From Limnobacter sp. MED105 (GTDB lineage Bacteria > Pseudomonadota > Gammaproteobacteria > Burkholderiales > Burkholderiaceae_B), in assembly GCF_000170915.1 (NCBI RefSeq), contig NZ_ABCT01000001.1:547360-611359 (forward strand): a stretch of 64,000 nucleotides of DNA, in the 5' to 3' direction. A model generated the notes under the pieces. The model saw nothing but the letters and a program-made list of their open reading frames with translations, had not been told where the DNA came from and made no database searches. Position numbers and translations under genes: made by a program. This document shows, piece after piece, positions 28,195 through 36,900 of this stretch (positions within the stretch are counted from its first letter, which is position 1; the number at the start of each line of letters is the position of its first letter).

Positions 28195-28676
28195 AGCTCG
28201 ATTTAAAGAACAACAGCTCGTTGTGGGTCGCCGAGGCCAGTCGCCTGATGGGGTTGGCACCGGTATTTGCAATGATGTGTGCAGTGATCATGGTGATTCT
28301 TGCCGCGTTTTCGGTCAACGACTTTCTCCGCGCCAATGAGATTGAACGAAAAAGTCAGGAGTTGCCGGAGTTCACTTTAAAGCGCGTACCGGTCGGGAAA
28401 GTGGTCTATGAGGATTATGCGCGTGTGTTGGGCAGGTTGAGCCCGGATGTTCAGGTGTTAGCCAATCGCGACAGCATCAAGATTGATATTGCAGACCCTT
28501 CCAAATACGCCGAGTTCATGTACGTGTTGAACAGTGTCCAGGGTATTTCAAAAGACGTGGTGTGGCATGCCGAGGAAATTTGCCTGGCAGGTTGCTCGGG
28601 GCAGGCTTCTATGGCAATCGTCAAAGGCATGACCGAGAAAGTAGAAGTTAAATTGAGGGGACAGGGCGATGAGTGA
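28191..28676 (+). CDS. Small single-span inner-membrane protein of the pilus locus
   Basis: 161 residues with a GTG start that overlaps the previous stop (GTGA). A span at about residues 22-45 (APVFAMMCAVIMVILAAFSV) leads into a periplasmic alpha/beta domain; this layout resembles GspM/PilO-type alignment proteins. Two periplasmic Cys (EEICLAGCSG) could form a disulfide. It is translationally coupled to both neighbours. Assignment rests on size, topology and position only. Confidence 0.7.
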   Translation: MKLDLKNNSSLWVAEASRLMGLAPVFAMMCAVIMVILAAFSVNDFLRANEIERKSQELPEFTLKRVPVGKVVYEDYARVLGRLSPDVQVLANRDSIKIDIADPSKYAEFMYVLNSVQGISKDVVWHAEEICLAGCSGQASMAIVKGMTEKVEVKLRGQGDE

Positions 28677-29523
28677 ATCGGACAACAAATTGGGCATACC
28701 GTTTGCCAAACAGAAATTAACCCTGAGTGTTGCTGCACTGGGTTTGGCGGGGTTGGTGTCATGGGCAGGCTGGACTGCTTTTCAGGGGCCTTCCAGCCCA
28801 AGTGTTTCACCTGTGGCCAGTGCATTTGCAGCAGGTGATTCTTCAGGAAAGTCGGACCGGGAAGTGGCCAGCATCAATGGCATGAAAATCACTGAAATGG
28901 AGTTGGGCGTCATGCTGCAATCCGGTGTAGACCGCGCCATTGTGATTGACCGCTATATCAACAAAGTGGTGGCTGCAGAACGGGGTCGCGAGATGTACGT
29001 GGAAGAGGCCAAAGCCGCCCTTCGCGCAGCCGAGCGCGAAGTACTTTCTACGCTGTACACCACCAAACGAATGGAAGAATTGCGCAAAGCTGTCAGCGAT
29101 GATGATGTCAAGGCTTACTACGATGCCAATGTACTCGACCAGAATTTTCAACAATGGAAAGTCAGTTACTACCTGAGCAACGATCAAAAAGATGTTCAGC
29201 AAACACTGGAAAAACTGAGGAAGGGCGAAAAGGATGCGCTCGATCAGTTGAAGCCACTGGTGGAGCAAGGTGATGGCTATGCGGTTGCCCAGGCGTTGCC
29301 CTATAACCTTGGGCGGGTAGTTTCGAAAATGAAAAAGGGCGAGTTCAGTGAAGTACTTCGATTGCGCAACGGTCTTTTGGTTTTGAAGATTGAAGACAGC
29401 AAACAACTGAAAAAACCCACAGTGGAAGAATTGAAGCAAGACATTGTTCAGGCCCTTGCTTTAGAGAAATTCAACGCCGAACTTGAACAGGCCCGCAGGC
29501 AGGCCAAGGTGGAGTTGGGTTAA
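28669..29523 (+). CDS. Membrane-anchored SurA/EpsD-like peptidyl-prolyl isomerase
   Basis: 284 residues. An N-terminal span (about 18-40) anchors a periplasmic SurA-N-like helical domain (ASINGMKITEMELGVML) and then a parvulin-like domain (about 160-250: FQQWKVSYYLSNDQKDVQQ and LRLRNGLLVLKIEDSKQLKK). Key parvulin residues look only partly conserved, so it may be a chaperone more than an isomerase. It overlaps the upstream gene by 8 nt. It comes just before the pilin genes and the giant adhesin, so it may escort those proteins in the periplasm. Confidence 0.75.
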   Translation: MSESDNKLGIPFAKQKLTLSVAALGLAGLVSWAGWTAFQGPSSPSVSPVASAFAAGDSSGKSDREVASINGMKITEMELGVMLQSGVDRAIVIDRYINKVVAAERGREMYVEEAKAALRAAEREVLSTLYTTKRMEELRKAVSDDDVKAYYDANVLDQNFQQWKVSYYLSNDQKDVQQTLEKLRKGEKDALDQLKPLVEQGDGYAVAQALPYNLGRVVSKMKKGEFSEVLRLRNGLLVLKIEDSKQLKKPTVEELKQDIVQALALEKFNAELEQARRQAKVELG

Positions 29524-29574
29524 TTCGATTCAACAAGCAAGGCTTGAGCAACACAAGTAATCAAGGAGAACATC

Positions 29575-30267
29575 ATGAAGTCTATTTCCAATCCCGCAAC
29601 CCTTTTGCGCAAGCAAAAACAGACGGGTTTTATTCAGGCGGCCTTGCTGTTCGGCATTGCCTTGATGACAGCAGTGCTGGGTGGTTTTGCATTGGCCAAC
29701 CGAAGTCCAACTTCGCAAACTGATGTGGAACAGGCGAAAGTAAATGCCTCGGTTATTCTGAAACAGGCCAGCGATTTGCGCGATGGCGTGGCCAGATACT
29801 CAAGCGATTTTGGTTCGTCTGCCGTGCAAACAGCGCTTGATTTTTCGAATACCACCAACCAGGGTTTGTTTGACCCGGCGGCCCGTTACGCGTCACCGCA
29901 AATCATGCCAACTACTGCTTTTGCCAACGGTGAAGACACGGTCATCAAGGCCCCCTCGGCATTGTCAGCTGGACATTGGTATATCAACAAGGTAACGCCG
30001 GGTAAAGGATTGGCAACTGGCGCCGTAGACCCCATGGTCATACTGCCGGGGCTGAGGCAAGACGTTTGTGGGCGCGTCAATACGCTGTTGTATGGAACCT
30101 CAACCATCCCAGTCGCGGGCACTGCTTTGTCGGTGTGGACCACAGGCACCACAGACGCTGGAATTTCTGCAATAAGTACCGCACCAGATCCCGCAGGTTG
30201 GCCCGAGGGATGCATTGCAACCAGCGACACCAAGTATGTGTACTTCAAAGTCATTCAGGAAAACTAA
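29575..30267 (+). CDS. Pilin-like protein, probable major pilin, with non-canonical +5 residue
   Basis: 230 residues with a strong AAGGAG ribosome binding site. A basic leader ends KQKQTG, followed by FIQAALLFGIALMTAVLGG, a prepilin-like cleavage site (G18/F19) and hydrophobic helix. The residue at mature position +5 is Ala where the type IV pilin consensus has Glu. The C-terminal domain has a Cys pair (C at about 162 and 214) that could form the usual pilin disulfide loop. A rho-independent terminator follows directly, so this gene is probably expressed more than the genes downstream. No prepilin peptidase gene is present in the window. Confidence 0.8.
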   Translation: MKSISNPATLLRKQKQTGFIQAALLFGIALMTAVLGGFALANRSPTSQTDVEQAKVNASVILKQASDLRDGVARYSSDFGSSAVQTALDFSNTTNQGLFDPAARYASPQIMPTTAFANGEDTVIKAPSALSAGHWYINKVTPGKGLATGAVDPMVILPGLRQDVCGRVNTLLYGTSTIPVAGTALSVWTTGTTDAGISAISTAPDPAGWPEGCIATSDTKYVYFKVIQEN

Positions 30268-30284
30268 AACATAGATACCTTGCC

Positions 30285-30310
30285 AAGCCCGCGGTAGCGG
30301 GCTTTTTTTT
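30285..30310 (+). terminator. Rho-independent terminator inside the pilus locus
   Basis: Stem AAGCCCGC / GCGGGCTT with loop GGTA, followed by a run of T to 30310. It lies between the major pilin-like gene and the minor pilin-like gene and probably lowers transcription of the latter and of the giant adhesin. Confidence 0.9.
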
Positions 30311-30398
30311 CGCCCGGTTTCACCAAAGCAAGGGATATGGGTGTGCATGCTTTCACCCGTTAACCCGGTATGCACCGAATTCCGTGCAAGAAAATGGG

Positions 30399-30947
30399 GT
30401 GAAAACAATCGTGAACAGGACAGTTTTTCGGCAACAAAGCGGGTTCATCGCTTCCTACATTCTGTATGGCATTGGTTTGCTTGCAATTGTGGGTGCTGCT
30501 TATGCACGCCTGAACACCAATGCACAACAGGGGCAGTCGGTTCAAGACACGGTGAGTGAGGTTGCGGTACAGCTTGAAGTGATCAAGGGAAAAATCATGC
30601 TGTGTGCAGCGGTGTATCCCGATGGTGATCATGGGCAGTTTGACACACGCCATGCCTACCCAGCTCCGGCAACGACTGGGAACATAGCCGTGATATCAGC
30701 GGTGATGTGCCCCACGCCGAATGGCCCCTTGCCCCTCGCCTTGATGCCCGATGGCATTCCATTGCCTGTCAGCCCACCCGATTTCGAGGAGTGGGTTTAC
30801 GAGCACACTGAAGCCGGTGGTATACGGCTTCGATTAATACCGCGGGTTAGTGCCGGAGCATCGCCAACTCGAGAACGCCTGCTTCGTCAGTACGAGGGTT
30901 CAATCATCGCGAATGGCGATGAACTCGTGTTTGCGGTTTTGAACTAG
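30399..30947 (+). CDS. Second pilin-like protein (minor pilin candidate)
   Basis: 182 residues if the GTG at 30399 is used, giving MKTIVNRTVFRQQSG then FIASYILYGIGLLAIVGAAY, which matches the layout of the preceding pilin; a GTG at 30411 is the alternative. Gly/Phe cleavage would be after residue 15, and the +5 residue is Tyr where Glu is expected. The mature part is short with two Cys (about 67 and 103). The gene ends 8 bp before the giant adhesin gene, so they probably act together, perhaps as a tip or adaptor subunit. The frame is open far upstream, but that part overlaps the first pilin gene and the terminator and is not coding. Confidence 0.7.
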   Translation: MKTIVNRTVFRQQSGFIASYILYGIGLLAIVGAAYARLNTNAQQGQSVQDTVSEVAVQLEVIKGKIMLCAAVYPDGDHGQFDTRHAYPAPATTGNIAVISAVMCPTPNGPLPLALMPDGIPLPVSPPDFEEWVYEHTEAGGIRLRLIPRVSAGASPTRERLLRQYEGSIIANGDELVFAVLN

Positions 30948-30955
30948 AGGTTCGC

Positions 30956-33900
30956 ATGAAGAAGAATAATTTCAAAGTCAGCCCGATCAGTTTTAAACCA
31001 AAACCAATTGTTGTAGCGGTACAGCATGCCTTACCTTACCTGGTGGCACTTGGTTTGGGTGCTGCGGTGGTGTCGCCTGCGGTGGGTCGGTCTGGTGACT
31101 CTGCGGCCGCTTTTACAGCCACGCAGCTTATTCGCCAGTTCACCCTGAAAAACACAGTGGCGCAAGTAAGCCAAGGCATGCAAGGTTATGTGGCCGAATT
31201 CAATGGTGTACTGCGGGCCAGCGAAATGGGCACGCTGGTGAGTGGATATCCGGTTGATATGGGCTCTGTTCCTTCGTCGGTTAACCTGCCTCAGCGAGAT
31301 GGTGCAGGCAGACCTTTGGGTTACTGTGCATGGGACAACAGCGCTTCCACATCCAACAGCAGTTTTCTGGCTGGGCAAGGAGTTGTCAATCCCTTGGTGT
31401 ATGCCGTGGTTTCCCCAGGCTTGAATGGCAGCATGGAAACAAGCTGCACGTATATTCTCGCCAATCGCCGGGGCTTGGGCGATGATTATGTTCAGGTGAC
31501 AGCCCCTTCTCAAACGTCGTCCAAACAGTTCAAAAGTGCTGTGGGAACTTATGCTGAGTTGACCGCAATGCCAGGTGAAGAAGGTGATATTCGCTTGGTA
31601 CTTGAAAGCAATAAACTGTACAGCTATGTCGGTGGTGCGTGGCAGCCTGTGGATGCCAGCAAGTTCAATGATGATTCAGCAGCCAATGGCGCTGGCGCCT
31701 TAGCCTACACCACCGGCAAGGTTACCGTCGCTGACTTTCAAGCTGCGAGTGCAACCATTACAGGTGCACTGGCGGGAAACGCTGCCACATTCTCCGGCAG
31801 CGTAACCGCCGACAGTTTTTCCGGCAATGGTGCAGCCCTAACCGACCTGAATGCAAGCAACGTAAGCAGTGGCGTATTGGGGGCTGCATTTGGCGGCACT
31901 GGTGTTGATTCGAGTGCTGCTGCGCAAGGAAGTTTGCTGATTGGCACAGGCGCAGGTTTCGCTTTGGGCGCAATCACCGCAGGCGACGGAATCGGGGTGC
32001 TCAACGGTGCGGGAAGCATCACCATTTCCAATACAGGGGTACTCAGTATTGCTGGCACCAACAACCAGGTCATTGCAAGCGCCATGAATGGCGATGTGGT
32101 GCTTAGTTTGCCGCAAGACATTGCCACCACCAGCACGCCCACATTTGCGGGCGCGTTCTTTAACGGCAACATTGACGTGGCCTCGATCAGTCAGGCGGGA
32201 GTACCTGCCACCCTTGCTTTTCAGTATGCGAGCGATACAGGCTCCACCTTTTATGCTGAACCCAATCTTGGGCTGGGAACAGGCGCATTGGCAGGTCGAA
32301 AAAATGCGGGCAATGTGGCCATCGGTATGGATGTATTGGGGAGAATGGCCACACTTGGGTATTACGATGAGTCGGGTACCTGGAACACGGGCGTGGGTTA
32401 TCAGGCCCTTTACAGCAACGACTACGGCGATGAAAACACTGCCGTGGGTTACAAAAGCCTGTATTCCAACACCACGGGTTATTACAACACCGCCATGGGT
32501 TCGCAGTCCCTGTATTTCAATTCGTCGGGCACATCGAACACTGCGGTGGGCTATAGCGCTCTGTACTACAACACCACCGGTTTTTCCAATGTGGCGGTGG
32601 GTTCAGGTGCGCTTTACTTGAATTCCACCGGAAACTACAACACAGCGGTCGGTTACGACGCATTAAGAAACAACACAGCAATTGACAACAGCGCATTTGG
32701 TTTCAATGCCTTACGCGCAAATACAACAGGTACTGACAACGTTGCAATTGGTAAGAACACATTACTGGCCAACACAACTGGCAATGAAAACACATCGCTG
32801 GGTACGGCATCTTTGTATAACGCCACGACTGCCAGTTTTAATACAGCGCTGGGTTCCCGGGCACTTTACCGATCGACAACTGGGGGTTCAAACGTTGCGA
32901 TAGGGCACGATGCAGCCTATTCTGGAACGACCGCCAACAACAGTGTGGCAATAGGTCGGTTTGCCATGCGCGATATTACTACTGGCACAGGTAACGTTGC
33001 CGTGGGTTCATTTGCCTTAAGGGGTTTAACCACAGGAGACAGTAACCTTGCCTTGGGTCGCACTGCAGGTCAGGCAAACGGCGGATATGGTGGCCTTATT
33101 AATCCAACAACAACAGGTGCTAGAAATACTTTCTTGGGCGCTTACTCTGGAGGAGAGGGTGCGTTACAACTCAACTATGCAACTGCCTTGGGAGTTGATA
33201 GTCGCGTTGGGACTTCAGACACGGTGGTTCTTGGTGCTTTGGCTATCAACAAAACAGGAACGTTGTTAGATGACCAAATCGTCATCGGCTCAACGGCGCG
33301 CAACGACACCTTCCCAAACACGAAATTGTATGTTGAAGGCAATGTAAATTTGAATGGCGATTTGTACGCGGCAAATGCAACCTTTAGCGGTGCTGTCAAT
33401 TTCCAAGGTGGGGTGTTAATCCCCACCGACCAGAAGCTACGCTTCGGCGGAGATTTTGAGAGCTCGGATTCCCAATTCATTTATCGGTCCAATCTCGCAG
33501 ACGATCAAACCGTCATGCGTGTGGTCATTGGGGACAATCCAAACACATTTGGACATCCACAGGCCGATGAATTTCAAATTGGTCAACTCAGTTTTGACCA
33601 AACAACTTACAACCCAGTATTCCGAGTTGCTGGCAATGGCGATGTAATTGCCAATGGCTCTATTTCAGCAACACGTTTGTTGCTCAGCGACTCCGCTGGT
33701 GGCGTGGCCGAACCCAATGTAATCATTGGCGTAGGTGCAATGGTTGGTGCGGCATCGGGCGGTGGCGCAAACACTGCAATCGGCATCAATGCCCTGAATC
33801 AAAACACCTCGGGTTTCAAGAATATAGCAATCGGCAACATCGCCCTTTTCAATAACACTTTGGGCAACAAGAATACCGGTGTGGGTTACGGTGCTTTGTT

Positions 33901-36900
33901 TGGAAATACAACGGGCAGCAATAACACCGCAATGGGTGACGGCGTGGCCTACAACCTGACCACTGGTGACAACAACACTGCTTTGGGTCAGGTTGCCTTG
34001 TTCAGTACCACGAGTGGTTACAAAAATACGGCAGTTGGCCAAATTGCGATGTTTTACAACTCCACCGGTTTTGAAAATGTCGCCTTGGGTAGCGAGGCGA
34101 TGTACAGCAACACTACAGGTTATAAAAACACCGCTGTGGGTCATCAGGCGTTGTTCTCCAACACCGATGGTATTGAAAACGTCGCTCTGGGTACCAATAC
34201 CTTAAGTGGAAATACCACTGGCGATTACAACACAGCACTGGGGCGTTGGGCTGGATACTCTCCTTACACGGGGGGCGCAGTTAATACGGTCAATGCAAAT
34301 ACCACAGGCAGTTTCAACACTTTTGTGGGTGCATTTACCTTGCCTAGTGTGGCCACTGAAATACAGTACGCCACGGCCATTGGTGCGGGTGCAACGGTGG
34401 GCACTTCCAACACCCTGGTGTTGGGGCGAGTCAGTGATGTAACTGTGATGGGTAGCAGCATTGACGACCTCAGTGGAAACCGTCTGCAAGTGACTGGCAA
34501 TGCACGTTTCACCGGCAATGTGGATGTTGGTTCCTTGAGCGTGTTGGGTGTACCAGCGACCTTTGCCTTTTCTTATGCCAGTGACACAGGCTCTACCTTT
34601 TATGCCGAACCCAACCTGGGCCTTGGCACTGGGGCTTTGGCAGGACGCAAGAATGCGGGCAACGTGGCGGTTGGCGATGGTGTGCTGGGTCAAATGGCTA
34701 CAACCGGATATGGCACTGAATCTGGAACCTGGAATACAGGTGTTGGTTATCAAGCGCTTTACACCAATGACTACGGCGATGAAAACACGGCATTGGGTTA
34801 CAAAAGCCTGTACAGCAATACCACCGGGTACTACAACACGGCATCGGGTGCATGGTCTTTGTATTTCAACACCGAAGGCAGTTTTAACACGGCGAATGGC
34901 TACTACAGTTTGCAAGCCAACACCACAGGCGATGACAATGTGGCGGTGGGTGCCTATTCACTGATGGCAAACACCACAGGCAGCAGCAACGTGGCAGTGG
35001 GGCAGTTTGGCCTGGGCCGCAACACTACCGGGTACTACAACACGGCAATGGGTGATGCAGCCTTGAATGGCAACACCACGGGCTTTTACAACACCGCAAT
35101 TGGCGCTTACGCCGCAGACACCATTAGTACCAGCGCTTATGTGACTTCGATTGGTGCATTTTCAATGTTCAGGGCTACTGCTTCAGAAAGTGTCGCCGTA
35201 GGTACCAACACCCTGTATTACTCGGAAGGTCAGTACAACACCGCGGTGGGTAACAGCACGTTTGGCGAGTTGCGTGCGGGTGCATCCAACACAGCGCTGG
35301 GCCACTACGCCATGCCCGCGTTAACCACTGGTAATACGAATATTGCGATAGGTCACCGTTCAGGCAATACAATCACCACCGGCAGTCGCAATATTTTAAT
35401 TGGCGACCTGGCTGGCAACGGCACCCTGACCAGCACCAGCAACATCGCCTTGGGGAATAGCGCAACAATTGGCGATGCATTGTCCTATGCAGTCACGATT
35501 GGCAATGATTCTTCGGTCACCACATCCAACACAGTCGTGTTGGGTCGCACCACTGACACTGCTGTAATTGGTGCGACTGGCGATGACGGCAGTGGCAATA
35601 AGCTTCAAGTGACAGGTGGCTTGCGCGCATCGGGCAATGTGTTTCTGAATACTGGCGATGCAGCCAACTACACGCAGTTGCGTGATCTGCGTGTGATGTC
35701 TTCAAGCAACGATGCTGGCTGGGATCACCTTCGTATTCGATCAGCTGCTACCACTACCACCATTGATGTAGGCGGTGCAGAAAACGGACTTGTTTTTCGC
35801 GTTGGCCAGGGTGGATCTGGCGGAGTGGGTGAGCAAACCTACAACACGGTACTTACTCTGAACCCTGATCAATCTGCGGTATTTGCAGGGCGGGTTGATG
35901 TACAAAGCCTGTATGTTAATGGTGAACAAGTTGCGCCTGTGAACAAGGCAAATATTGACGCTGCGCTTACTTACACCAGCACCGCGGGGGCGGCTTTTCC
36001 GCAAAGCAGCTTGGCGCTCGGCCTGAATGCGCTAGATGCTGATCCACGTGCAGGGAATGTGGCGGTCGGCGAAGGCGTGCTCACCAGTCTGTCGCCCAGT
36101 GCAGTGTCTACTGACGGAATTTTCAATACTGGTGTGGGCTTTAATGCGCTGACCCTGAATGGCACAGGTTCGTACAACACGGCCATTGGTACATACACAT
36201 TGGCCGCCAATACCACAGGCTATAACAACACTGCCGTGGGCGTGTATGCCATGGTGAACACCTCCACGGGTTTTGACAATACAGGTGTTGGCCGAAATGC
36301 GCTGAACTTGAATACCACGGGTAGCCGCAACAACGCATTGGGTGTCAATGCACTTTACAGCAATACCACTGGCGCACAGAACAATGCGATAGGTGCGAAT
36401 GCGATGTTCTCCAACACCACGGGTTCTCAAAACGTGGCGCTGGGAGACAACGCCTTGTACACCAACAATGTAGGTTATCAAATTGTGGCCATCGGGCAAG
36501 ATGCTTTGTACAACAACACCAGTGGGCATCAAAATATTGCGATTGGTTTTAATTCCCAACGCAATACAACCACGGGTTATCGAAATACGGCTGTGGGTGT
36601 CAATTCATTGCTGAACAACACCGATGGTTTTGAGAATAGTGCTTTTGGGGTCAACGCTTTGTTGGGCAATACCAGCGGCGATTACAACAGCGCTTTCGGT
36701 ACAAATAGTTTGTTGACCAATACCTTGGGTGAGCGAAATGTTGCGGTGGGTTTTAACACCTTGTTGAGCAACACCACGGGTTCCAATAACGTGGCAGTGG
36801 GTGCCAATGCGCTTTTGAAAAATACCAGCGGCAATGAAAACACCGCGGTGGGCGACAATGCATTGTTCGAGAACACCACAGGGCATTCCAACGCTGCTGT

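Noticed and set aside
30066..30398. Upstream extension of the second pilin-like gene
   Set aside because: It overlaps the first pilin gene and the terminator; pilin-like leader begins at about 30399.
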